64,000 nucleotides of DNA, from the NCBI GenBank assembly GCA_964017185.1, contig OZ024869.1:70588315-70652314 (forward strand), in the 5' to 3' direction. The notes under the pieces are model-generated. The model was not told the DNA's origin, searched no databases, and saw nothing but the letters and a program-made list of their open reading frames with translations. Position numbers and translations under genes: made by a program. The stretch is from Rugalucina vietnamica. Taxonomy: Eukaryota > Mollusca > Bivalvia > Lucinida > Lucinidae. Shown here one piece after another: positions 54,974 to 64,000 of this stretch (position 1 is its first letter; the number at the start of each line of letters is the position of its first letter).

Positions 54974-56995
54974 ATGTTATTCAAACTTGAAGATTTCATT
55001 GCTGCGCCTTCTCAAGAGCTGTTAAACTTGGCCAAAAAGAGTGATCTTTTAGACATTGCTAGTCATTATAGCATACCTGATGTCAAAACATCTATGTTAA
55101 AACGTGAAATTAAGAATGTTATCATTCAGTTTCTTGTTGATGAGGAATTTTTTGAACCCTCAGCTACATCTCTTATTATGGTCTCACAAACCGACATACA
55201 GTTGAAAGAGTTAGAATTAAAAAGGCATCTTGAATTGGAAAAATTAAGATTAGAATTTGAAGAAAAAAGAAGGGCAGATAAGGAAGAAAGGGAAGAAAGA
55301 ATGCATAGAGAAAAGTTAGAGTTAGAAAAAGAAAAGTTAGCAAAGGAAGAGCGAGAAAAAGAAAAACAAATGCAGTTTGAAAGAGAAAAATTAGAAAAAC
55401 AAAGAGAGTTAGAAGAAAGGCTTTTAAAGGAAAAATTAGATATGGAGGAACGAGAAAAAACAAAACAAAGGGAAATGGAAGAACGAGAGAAGGAAAAACA
55501 CAGAAAAATGTTAAAAGAAATAGAACTTGAAAAAGAAAGAATGCATTATGATATTAAAATGAAAGAGCTTGAATTAAGCAGTAAATCAATGCCTCCTGTG
55601 TCTTTTGATCCTAGTAAAGTATTTGATGTTACAAAGCATATCAGGCTCGTTCCTCCATTTCAAGAAAAAGAAGTAGATAAGTACTTTTTACATTTTGAGA
55701 AGGTAGCAGAAAATTTGAAATGGCCAAAAGAGCATTGGACCTTGCTTCTACAGAGTGTTGTTATTGGTAAAGCTCGAGAAATTTACACTCAGCTTCCACT
55801 TGATCAAAGTTCAGATTATGACACAGTCAAAAATCTGATTCTTAAGGCTTATGAGTTAGTACCTGAAGCTTATAGGCAGAAATTCAGAAATTGTAGGAAA
55901 GAACATGACCAAACCCATGTAGAATTTGCTAGAACTAAGGAGCAATTATTTGATAGGTGGTGTTCTTCAAAGGATGTAAAGTCTGATCATGCAAAATTAA
56001 GACAGCTCATGCTTGTTGAAGAGTTCAAACGATGCATACACTCTGATGTCAAATCTTTTCTTGACGAAAGGGAAGTAGAAACTTTAGATGTAGCAGCACG
56101 ATTAGCTGATGATTATGCTTTGACTCATAAGGTGTCTTTTGTAAATAAGCCTTACAAGAAACCTTTTAACCCTCAATTTAAACCTAATACACCTCAGTCA
56201 AAACCATTTAACCCTCAACAGAGAAATAATTCTCCTCAACCTAATCCACAACCACAAGCTGGACTAACAGCTGATAGTTCCAGTCCTTCACATAATCCTA
56301 AAAATAAAGATACTAGTGAAAACAAAGGTCAAAGATCCTCATACTCACCCCGGCTGTTTTGCAATTATTGTAAAGGTGACGGTCACGTCATTTCTGAATG
56401 TGAAACTTTAAAAAGAAGAAAAGAGAGACAAAATCAAAATAATTCTAGACCAACAGGTCTTACTTCTTTAAGGTCAAAACCACAGTCGATTATTCAGGAT
56501 GAAAATCCTATTTTGGCCAAAACGTCTGCGACTGATTGTATTATGGAGATTTATGAACCATTCTTATCAGAAGGTTTTGTGTCACTTACTAGTGATTCTG
56601 CCCAGTCTACCCCTATTAAAATCTTACGAGATACCGGAGCTTCTCAGTCTCTTATTTTAGCAGATACCCTGCCTTTTTCCGAGAAGACTTCAACTGGGAC
56701 AAGTGTCCTTATTCAGGGAGTAGAGTGTGGATTTGTTAATGTACCGCTCCATAACATTTATTTGTCTTCAGACTTAGTTTCTGGTCCTGTGGCTGTAGGT
56801 ATTAGGCCTTCTTTACCTTTTAAAGGTGTTCACTTGCTATTAGGCAATGACTTAGCCGGAGATAAGGTTGTGGTAAACCCACTTTTGACCAATACACCTT
56901 GTGAGGATCAATTGCCTGATCCCATTGAGCAGGAAATTCCTGATCTTTACCCTTCATGTGCCGTTACAAGGGCTATGGCAAAAAAGTCAAATTGA
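54974..56995 (+). CDS. gag-pr: Gag-protease polyprotein of the Gmr1-like element
   Basis: I start at ATG 54974 (ACCATGT, good context); the frame is open a little further upstream without an ATG. Numbering from 54950: residues 18-66 form two helices with LLDIASHYSI and IKNVIIQFL, SAP-like. Residues 80-210 are a highly charged E/K/R coiled coil. Residues 225-395 are the capsid; its second half (VPEAYRQKFRN, FARTKEQLFDRW, LMLVEEFKRCI, AARLADDYALTH) resembles the SCAN domain, which is thought to derive from Gmr1-like capsids. Residues 400-465 are a Pro/Asn/Gln-rich linker. CNYCKGDGHVISEC at 471-484 is a CX2CX4HX4C zinc knuckle binding RNA. The protease has RDTGAS at 560-565 and LLLGNDLAG near 629-637. 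It would assemble particles and cleave itself. The stop at 56993 overlaps the Pol frame. Confidence 0.93.
   Translation: MLFKLEDFIAAPSQELLNLAKKSDLLDIASHYSIPDVKTSMLKREIKNVIIQFLVDEEFFEPSATSLIMVSQTDIQLKELELKRHLELEKLRLEFEEKRRADKEEREERMHREKLELEKEKLAKEEREKEKQMQFEREKLEKQRELEERLLKEKLDMEEREKTKQREMEEREKEKHRKMLKEIELEKERMHYDIKMKELELSSKSMPPVSFDPSKVFDVTKHIRLVPPFQEKEVDKYFLHFEKVAENLKWPKEHWTLLLQSVVIGKAREIYTQLPLDQSSDYDTVKNLILKAYELVPEAYRQKFRNCRKEHDQTHVEFARTKEQLFDRWCSSKDVKSDHAKLRQLMLVEEFKRCIHSDVKSFLDEREVETLDVAARLADDYALTHKVSFVNKPYKKPFNPQFKPNTPQSKPFNPQQRNNSPQPNPQPQAGLTADSSSPSHNPKNKDTSENKGQRSSYSPRLFCNYCKGDGHVISECETLKRRKERQNQNNSRPTGLTSLRSKPQSIIQDENPILAKTSATDCIMEIYEPFLSEGFVSLTSDSAQSTPIKILRDTGASQSLILADTLPFSEKTSTGTSVLIQGVECGFVNVPLHNIYLSSDLVSGPVAVGIRPSLPFKGVHLLLGNDLAGDKVVVNPLLTNTPCEDQLPDPIEQEIPDLYPSCAVTRAMAKKSN
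56980..56986 (+). promoter_or_regulatory. -1 ribosomal frameshift site
   Basis: A AAA AAG in the phase required for -1 slippage, seven bases before the Gag-protease stop; the Pol frame is the -1 frame. A small hairpin (ACTGAC at 57022-57027 with GTCAGT at 57038-57043) lies rather far downstream (35 bases), so a stimulatory structure is not established. Confidence 0.8.
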
Positions 56996-59967
56996 ATGAT
57001 GGGATACAGGATATTGACTTAACTGACACTTTTATAGGTCAGTCTTTTCATGATGAGATTTCAAAATCTCTTTCTTCAAGTCAAACTGACTTCAACAATC
57101 AAAGGTCAGACAATGACCTTTCGCCTTCAATTTTTGACCAAGGTCACGACCAAATGTCAAGGTCACAACTTTGTCAAGAACAGCACAGTGATCCTGAAAT
57201 CTCGCCTTTATTTGAAAGGGCTTTAGATGAAAATGAAATTTCTCAGGTTCCTGTTTGTTTTTATGTCAAAAATGACATCTTAATGAGAAAATGGCGTCCT
57301 CCTGATGTTTCAGCGGAAGACGAATGGACCATAAATCACCAAATTGTGGTTCCTAAGGCTTATCGTCCTGAAATCTTAAACTTGGCCCATGAAACTCCCA
57401 TGTCAGGTCATTTAGGGATAAATAAGACTTACCACAAAATTCTCAAGCATTTCTACTGGCCAGGATTAAAATCTGATGTTTCCCAACATTGCAAATCCTG
57501 TCACACTTGTCAAATGGTAGGAAAACCTAATCAGACTATTCCAAAAGCTAATTTACAGCCTATTCCTGCATTTGATGAACCATTTAGTAGGATTATCATT
57601 GACTGTGTAGGTCCGTTACCCAAGACTAAATCAGGTTGTCAATATCTCTTGACTATAATGTGTGCTTCAACACGTTTTCCTGAAGCAATTCCACTCAGGA
57701 ATATCAAGACGAAAACAATAGTTAAGGCCCTTGTAAAGTTTTTCACACTTGTAGGTCTTCCAAAATCAGTCCAATCAGATCAGGGTTCCAATTTTATGTC
57801 AGGAACATTTCAGCAAGTAATGCATGAACTTGGCATTAAACAATACAAGTCATCAGCTTATCATCCTGAAAGTCAAGGTGCTTTGGAAAGATTCCATCAA
57901 ACTTTGAAGAACATGATCAGATCTTACTGTTTTGACACCGAAAAAGATTGGGATGAAGGCATACATTTGCTATTATTTGCTGTCAGAGAGTCAGTACAAG
58001 AGTCTCTTGGGTTCAGTCCGTTTGAACTTGTTTTCGGACACACTGTTCGTGGACCTTTAAAACTTATGAAAGAGAAGTTTCTTTCAAGTAATGACAGTCC
58101 TTTGAACTTACTTCAGTATGTGTCTGACTTCAAAACTAGATTGACAAAAGCTTGGGAAGTTGCTCGGTCCAATCTTAAGTCAGCTCAGAACAAAATGAAG
58201 TTGCATTTTGATGAAAATGCTCAGAACAGAAATTTTGACCCTGGAGACAAGGTGATTGCTCTTTTGCCCATTCCTGGCAGGCCATTACAAGCTAGATATT
58301 ATGGTCCATATACTGTTGAGAAAAGGTTAAGTGATGTAAATTACATTGTTAACACTCCTGGGAGGCGCAAACAAAAACAATTATGTCATATTAACATGCT
58401 TAAAAAGTACATTGATAGGGATAGTGATAATGATAGTTCAGTTATTTCCTCAGTAAGCATAGTTAATTCTGTCCCTCATGAACAAAATCAGACAGACTTT
58501 GAAGAAATGAACTCTGTGAACTGTGAACCATTATCCTCAAAACTCCAGAATTCTGACATTCTGCATGACCTCGATCAGAAACTGTCACATCTAGATCCGG
58601 ACAAGAAACATGAACTAAAACAATTAATTCTTGAATATGAGCACTTATTTCCGGACATTCCATCCAGAACCGATAAAATCTACCATGATGTAGACATTAT
58701 TGAAGGAGCAAAACCGGTGAAACAACATCCGTATAGACTTCATCCTGAAAGACAACAATATCTCAGGAAAGAAGTTAAGTATTTGCTGGACAATAACTTT
58801 ATAGAACCTAGTCAAAGTGAATGGAGTTCTCCTTGTATACTTGTGCCAAAATCTGATGGGACATTTCGAATGTGCACAGACTATAGAAAAGTAAATTCTG
58901 TCACAAAAACTGACACATTTCCCATACCAAGAATTGATGACTGCATCGACAACATTGGTCACGCCAAATATGTGACGAAATTCGATCTTTTGAAAGGGTT
59001 TTGGCAGATTCCACTTACAGACAGAGCAAAGGAGATCTCGGCATTTGTTACTCCTGATGGACTTTATCAATATAAAGTGATGCCTTTTGGCATGAAAAAC
59101 TCTCCAGCAACATTTCAGCGCTTGGTTAATAGTTTGATTTTCGGTCTGGATGGGTGTAAAGCTTACATCGACGATGCCATCATCTACAGTGAAGAGTGGA
59201 AACAACACCTGGAGATCATCAGAGAATTCTTCAAAAGACTCAGTGATGCTAAACTGACAATAAACTTACCGAAAAGTGAATTTTGCCATGCTAGTTTGAC
59301 ATTTCTAGGACATATTGTTGGACAAGGTCAGGTCAGACCTGTAGAAGCCAAAGTTGAGGCTATATCAGATTTTCCTGTACCTACAGGAAAACGGCAACTG
59401 ATGCGCTTTTTGGGTATGGCTGGATATTACAGAAAGTTCTGTAATAATTTTTCAGTTATAGCTGAGCCTTTGACAAATTTACTTGGTAAGAAGGTCAGGT
59501 ATGTTTGGTCTGAGGCTTGTCAGAAGTCTTTTGATCAGTTAAAGGCCATACTTAAGAGTGCTCCAGTTCTATCAGCACCACGCTTTGACAGAGAATTCAA
59601 AATGGCGGTGGATGCAAGTGATGTTGGTGCAGGCAGTGTATTGTTACAAGAAGATGACAATGGTGTTGATCATCCTGTTTGTTACTTTTCAAAGAAGTTT
59701 GACAAACATCAAAGAAATTATTCTACTATAGAGAAAGAATGTCTATCTCTTATTCTTGCCCTTCAACACTTTCAAGTGTATCTGTCTTCTGCAAATTCAC
59801 CAATTGTCGTCTTCAGTGATCACAATCCACTGACCTTCATACACAAAATGAAAAACAAGAATCAGCGTTTGCTCAGATGGAGTCTCATGTTGCAAGAGCA
59901 CAATCTTGACATTAGACACATAAAAGGTAGAGATAATATAATTCCAGACACCCTTTCAAGAGCTTGA
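56987..59967 (+). CDS. pol: Pol: integrase, reverse transcriptase, RNase H (integrase first)
   Basis: Made as a fusion with Gag-protease by -1 frameshift; the frame itself is open from 56956, and the ATG there is not needed. Numbering from 56956. Integrase: zinc HHCC at 145-186 (HETPMSGH ... CKSCHTC); catalytic D216 (IIIDCVGPL), D275 (VQSDQGSNF) and E311 (GALERFH), a D-D35-E triad; GPY/F module at 440-485 (ARYYGPYTV). Reverse transcriptase at about 590-800: WSSPCILVPKSDGTFRMCTD, catalytic D677 (KFDLLKGFWQI), PFGMKNSPATFQ and YIDD at 737-740. RNase H at 880-1003: DAS (D886), E928, SDHNPL (D955) and the D near 993-998 (DNIIPDTLSR). All catalytic residues are present and no stop or frameshift breaks it. 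It ends 84 bases before the 3' LTR. There is no envelope frame. Confidence 0.95.
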
Positions 59968-60002
59968 CAGTTTTGCCTTGTATGTTTGCATATGAGTATT
60001 GC

Positions 60003-60051
60003 AAAAGAAAGTTTTATTTCACAAAACTTTCTTTTCGTTGAAGAGGGGAAG
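60003..60051 (+). promoter_or_regulatory. Hairpin and polypurine tract before the 3' LTR
   Basis: AAAAGAAAGTTTT faces AAAACTTTCTTTT (60003-60034), a perfect stem of about 12 bp, then AAGAGGGGAAG (60041-60051), the polypurine tract that would prime plus-strand DNA, directly against the LTR start at 60052. Confidence 0.7.
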
Positions 60052-60849
60052 TGTTATATATAATTGATTCAATAATATTGATTCTTTTAAAAGCTATTAC
60101 TTATAATTTATATATATATAATCAAAGGGGAGTAACCCAATTAATTAATATATATTTCTTTTTATGTTTCTACAATTTATTATCTAGAACTTTGTAGAAG
60201 AATGTCATTGATTATTTTTATCACTGTTATATAATTTAGAAGTATAGAAAATTCTATGAGCACTTTGTGGATAATTCCAGATGAAAATGGAGTGAGTGTT
60301 TTTTTTTTTTACCATAAGTTAAAAATATATTTGGACTATGTATACTGAGATCTCGAAGGGTCTAGTGGACTCTCGTTTAGTCTTGATGGTCGTTGCGGCC
60401 TTGAATTCTCTCTGGAGAATTCTAAATTCTCTTTGGAGAATTTAAAAGAACTTTCGTTTAGTTCGTTTCTTTTCTAGAGAAAAGTTTATTATATCATTCT
60501 CTAGAAACCTGGAGAATTTCCTTAGATGTATAAATATAGGTCCCAATTCAGTCGTAGGTATTCAGAAATTTGAAGTGATTTAAAGTATATAATTTTGGTT
60601 GTTTCACTAGTGTTTTGTGTGGATTAAAATATACATGTGCTCATATTCTGGTTACTGGATTGTGGACTTACATTTGAGGGACAAGGACTTATTTGACATT
60701 AACTTTGTAAGTTATTTATTTATTTATTTACTTATCTGTTTGTTTGTTTTCATGTATTTGCAGCATTTATTTGTTTGATTAAATATTGTTAAGTTTAAAT
60801 TACTTGGTTGTTTTTCGCTGTACCTGTCTAGTTACGCTAGGTCGTAACA
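60052..60849 (+). repeat. 3' LTR
   Basis: 798 bp, TGTTATATA ... GTCGTAACA, essentially identical to the 5' LTR (one extra T at about 60300). Followed by the CTAA target duplication. Confidence 0.95.
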
Positions 60850-60853
60850 CTAA

Positions 60854-61937
60854 ACTGGGACCCTTGCTATCTCCGACCAATGGTTATGGGGTAGATATAT
60901 TGTATATTTCTTTCGTAATATGTTTTCAGCTCTTTGCTTTTCAGATAGGCCCACCCAAACCATGATCAATGTCAATATATAAAAATGACATTAGTAACTT
61001 ACTTCTTTTTTTTTACACACGATTGGTTACGAACTACGACTCAGATTGGATTACGATAACTCACAATGCCCCCTGATTGGAACTACCCTATGGAATGTTG
61101 CGACCCACCCAATCCACAACCAAAAATACCCTTTCACAAACCAAAAACATATACATGGTACAGCAACTTCATAAAACTATTTTGGTAACTCCACTCTGTA
61201 CCATGACATACTTCTGAACTCTTTAGGCCGCGGGTATCCAAATTCAAAATAAAGATGATATGGATGCTCAGCCCCTATAATATATAAGAACATCCTATCA
61301 TCAGCCACCAGTAGGACAATGCACACCCGTCTCTACTGGTAAAACGTCCAGCCCGCATAAGGTTTCTCCGGCTTGCATAACAGATACCACTCCTCCTGCT
61401 CCTCCTCACAGAAACTCATCGCTCAGCCGCAAGCACACGTCCGATACCACCAGTGACCTGTCCACATGAATTGCAGCAGTGTCCGTAGCTGTTTAATCAT
61501 GTGCAGTTTCAAACTAGGTCATTTCACCGATCTAGCATAGCCATTAAGCGCGGCCCTAATAGAGAGCATCATGATTGAATATCCCATTTGACCTACATTT
61601 GCTCTTGAGCAAGATAGCGAAATCATCGTTTTGCAGCCGAATTGGCACCGATTTCCTATCTACTTTTATGCTCACTTTTCGACCATGGCGTTCAAAATTC
61701 TAAAAAGAAGTGCTCCTTCCATTTTACCGGTTTGACTTGCATTATCAGTACACCATGGGCATCGGCGAACAGCGCGATCACCGCACCACGATTTGCAGCC
61801 CAGGAGCACTTAACCTTCGTCCTTGTGGTGGAATCTTGGATTAAGTCCGTTCAGCCCGGCATGACGAAAAACTGCCACTTTCTACTATTACTACTACTAC
61901 TACTAAATCAATTTCACCTGTTATGCCATTATAGAAA
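60854..61937. other. Unassigned region
   Basis: No gene that I can name. The - strand between about 61860 and 61600 has stretches that read like a decayed protein (FADAHGVLIM) with several stops; see the rejected list. A (TAC)n run lies at 61886-61909. Confidence 0.4.
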
Positions 61938-62000
61938 GGTTTCTTTGCCTACTTGTACCTTTTTATTTATTTATTTATTTGTTTATTTATTTATTTATTA
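61938..62000 (+). repeat. S4 repeat 3' end plus (TTTA)n
   Basis: CTTTGCCTACTTGTACCTTT, as at the 3' end of S4 copies, followed by a TTTATTTA tract: a heavily truncated retroposon copy with a simple-sequence tail. Confidence 0.55.
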
Positions 62001-62625
62001 TTTTACTCAACAACAGCAAACTGCAACATGGTATATTTTAAAAATAGTTAAAGACAAAAGTACTTTTACGCTTTTCTTGTAGATAGGTTTTTCAGGTACA
62101 GGTGTGAATTATTAAGGAATGCTGCCACACGTCCTTTTAAAAATTTAAGGGGTCAAAAAAAACGTTTTCTACAAATCACATTATTTTTGATGCGTTACTG
62201 AAGTTTTATGAATTAACAATTTTAAAGTGTGAAGACCAAGTCTTTAGATATATTATTGTATTGCTGATTGCTTAATTACGTTCAAATTAATTCAAATTTT
62301 CCTGCTCGAACGACACACTGGAGTGATGTTTTCAGGTTCAACATTAACAAATTGGTTACAATGGAAAATCACATTACAAATTGTTTGCCATTTTTCTTTC
62401 GAATCTATGAGATTTTTAGCAGCAAATGTTGCCACACATTTCAGTCGAAGCCCCAAATGATTCGCAATTAAAAAACGTTCGATACGGAATGGTTAAAGTT
62501 TACTATTAGTTTATTTCAAAGGGAGGTAATGTCAATGCGAAGCAACTTTGCAAAAACCTAACCGAATGTCGGAGCGAGATAGTATTTTTGACGGACAATA
62601 AGTGGTCTTTGGCACAGCCTGTTCA
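62001..62625. other. Unassigned region
   Basis: AT-rich; no recognised gene or repeat. Confidence 0.4.
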
Positions 62626-62813
62626 AATCTTCTGTCTAACTTGGTGCGAAAATGGCAATTTTGTACTTAATGAAGTTTCATAAGTGAATTAATTTACATC
62701 GACCGCTTTACATGCATTATTATGTCAATGTTCCGTATTGCACAGACTTCAATTGTAAATTTAGCCCCGGGTCGTTTGAACCATATAAGCTCATAATCAC
62801 CTAGATAAGAATG
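62626..62813 (+). repeat. Direct duplication, copy 1
   Basis: CTGTCTAACTTGGTGCGAAA to CTCATAATCACCTAGATAAG, repeated in direct orientation at 63264-63445 with a few substitutions and a 7-10 base indel (CCGCTTTACATG against AAATACATG). Confidence 0.8.
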
Positions 62814-63102
62814 TATAATCGCGCAAACGTAGAGTGAAAGTGGTAAAAGATTCGTTCAAACGTATGCATAAAAAATCGCGCAAAAAGCCTTCGCGCAAAC
62901 GTATTTGTCGCGTATGTTTAGTGGTTACTTGACATATGTATGTCTTATGCCTTTCATGAAATATATAAAATAAACTTAACTTATTGGATAACGTCCAAGT
63001 CAACTATTTTCAGTCATGCCGTGATGATGATAATGCGTCGCTATAACGTTGCAATGCCCTTGTTTAATGATTCCTCGACATAATGGTTCAGAATCAGAAT
63101 AA

Positions 63103-63103
<1 letters not shown>

Positions 63104-63180
<77 letters not shown>
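63104..63180 (+). repeat. (GT)n microsatellite
   Basis: About 38 uninterrupted GT units. Confidence 0.97.
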
Positions 63181-63181
<1 letters not shown>

Positions 63182-63263
63182 TGGTTCGACAAAACTTTAA
63201 ACTAATAATAACTTATTGTGTAGCACCTTATCTTCAATTTTAACCATGCCGTAATGGAGCTAC

Positions 63264-63445
63264 AAATCCTCTGTCTAACTTGGTGCGAAAATGCCAATTT
63301 TGTGCTTTTAATGAAATTTCACAAGTGAATTAATTTACATCGCAAATACATGCATTATGTCCATGTTCCGTATTGCACAGGCTTCAATTGTAAATTTAGC
63401 CCCGGGTCGTTTGAACCATATGAGCTCATAATCACATAGATAAGA
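63264..63445 (+). repeat. Direct duplication, copy 2
   Basis: Second copy of 62626-62813; the 450 bases between contain the GT tract. A segmental duplication or a pair of ends of a larger repeat. Confidence 0.8.
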
Positions 63446-63829
63446 TACGCATTTGATATGGGATATTGTACCTGGATTGTTTATAAGGGGTGATAATGAC
63501 AGGTATTCCCCTGTTACGAATACACATAGTCGGATATTGCACCGACTAAGAACTATTCCGCGTACTTTTTCAATACACAAATACACACACGGAGGTGGTA
63601 CTGGTTTTGCAGCCACGCAGCATTAAATTTCCCTTATTTCCCATCTAACGTTTTCGATACCCAAAGTCCATGTATGTGAATATGGGACATTGTCAGTTAA
63701 CTGTTTATGATATAGTTTAAACGCTTAAAAATGTATCAAACAGTCTTCACGCAATGCTACCGGTTTTTTAACGGGACATTAAAGTGATCAGATCTGTGAT
63801 AGACTTTAAATGTTGAGGACATTGGTGGG
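63446..63829. other. Unassigned spacer
   Basis: The frame 63335-63616 on the - strand overlaps repeat and is not supported as a gene. Confidence 0.4.
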
Positions 63830-64000
63830 TGGCCAAAATGGCCCGGAATGTCCGCAACATTTTTATTGAAACTATCCCTATTATATCTGTTAAAAACTAT
63901 AAATATTGTCATGTAAACTCATTGAAGGTGTTCCGTTGAAATGCATTTGTTACGTAAGAATTACAAGGGTGTAGACTATAAAGGGTTCCGACTGTCCGTT
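63830..64000 (-). repeat. Repeat E2, partial copy at the window edge
   Basis: CGGAATGTCCGCAACATTTT, AACTATAAATATTGTC and CATGTAAACTCATT match the inverse of 32830-32930. It continues beyond the window. Confidence 0.6.

Larger units (their letters stand above)
54077..60849 (+). mobile_element. Complete Gmr1-like Ty3/Gypsy LTR retrotransposon (6,773 bp)
   Basis: Two LTRs of 797 and 798 bp, CTAA target duplication (54073-54076 and 60850-60853; ACTAA if the terminal A is shared), a primer-binding site, two long overlapping frames and a polypurine tract. The Pol order is protease (in frame 1), integrase, reverse transcriptase, RNase H. Integrase ahead of RT is the diagnostic order of the Gmr1-like group within Ty3/Gypsy; ordinary Gypsy elements have integrase last. 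Near-identical LTRs and unbroken frames say the insertion is recent and that the element may still be active. Confidence 0.93.

Noticed and set aside
55176..55463. 95-codon minus-strand frame opposite the Gag coiled coil
   Set aside because: It is the antisense shadow of an E/K-rich coding region.
58645..59208. 187-codon minus-strand frame opposite the reverse transcriptase
   Set aside because: Antisense shadow of Pol with no family resemblance; not an antisense gene on present evidence.
59968..60051. Possible envelope gene downstream of Pol
   Set aside because: Only 84 bases separate the Pol stop from the 3' LTR, so there is no room for one.
61600..61870. Possible decayed mariner transposase on the - strand (FADAHGVLIM-like words)
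   Set aside because: Several stops and frame changes, and I could not find the catalytic aspartate spacing or inverted ends. A translated search would be needed.

Overview
This looks like repeat-dense intergenic and intronic DNA from an animal, most likely a marine bivalve mollusc. That assignment is inference: it rests on the repeat style (tandem-unit transposon-like repeats beginning AGCTCACCTGAGCC, many tRNA-derived SINEs, TRIM/NHL-like coding scraps) and not on a species marker. There is one short assembly gap (2671-2693). Host coding evidence is thin: a 5' coding exon on the + strand at 3901-4086 whose N-terminus resembles a Src-family kinase SH4/unique region, and a terminal NHL-repeat (TRIM-like) exon on the - strand at 15838-16051. 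Nearly everything else is mobile or tandem repeat.

Layout. 0-8 kb: a CpG-rich degenerate repeat, small TIR elements (MITEs), the SH4 exon, SINEs and hairpin repeats. 8-9.5 kb: two tandem arrays; the second (128-bp period) carries a palindrome identical to the vertebrate oestrogen-response element once per unit. 9.5-15.3 kb: a large R1 element made of ~459-bp tandem units, interrupted by a 1.34-kb insertion, followed by an opposite-strand R1 block. 15.8-23 kb: NHL exon, a MITE, a dead LINE 3' end, several SINEs. 24-28.2 kb: a ~180-bp tandem repeat, then a ~188-bp satellite with a 564-bp trimeric higher-order repeat. 28.8-37.2 kb: three more R1 blocks with inserted MITE and SINE copies. 38.7-39.1 kb: a 27-bp minisatellite.

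41.6-52.8 kb: one degenerate I-group LINE (ORF1 with zinc knuckles; ORF2 with APE, RT and RNase H) broken by three separate later insertions: a 3.84-kb TIR element with TA target duplication, a 145-bp palindrome, and a 1.13-kb fold-back element with 8-bp target duplication. 54.1-60.8 kb: a complete, apparently very young LTR retrotransposon (6,773 bp; LTRs that differ, as far as I can see by eye, by one T in a homopolymer). It encodes Gag-protease and Pol, and in Pol the integrase lies upstream of reverse transcriptase, which is the order of the Gmr1-like branch of Ty3/Gypsy; its capsid region resembles the SCAN domain. A classical -1 slippery heptamer joins the two frames. 60.8-64 kb: unassigned sequence, a spaced direct duplication, a long GT tract, and the edge of another TIR-like repeat.

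The most notable items are the intact INT-before-RT retrotransposon, the multiply nested LINE with target duplications that account for each insertion, and the recurrence of nuclear-receptor-type half-sites (AGGTCA) in several unrelated repeat families. All alignments here were done by eye; no database search was possible.
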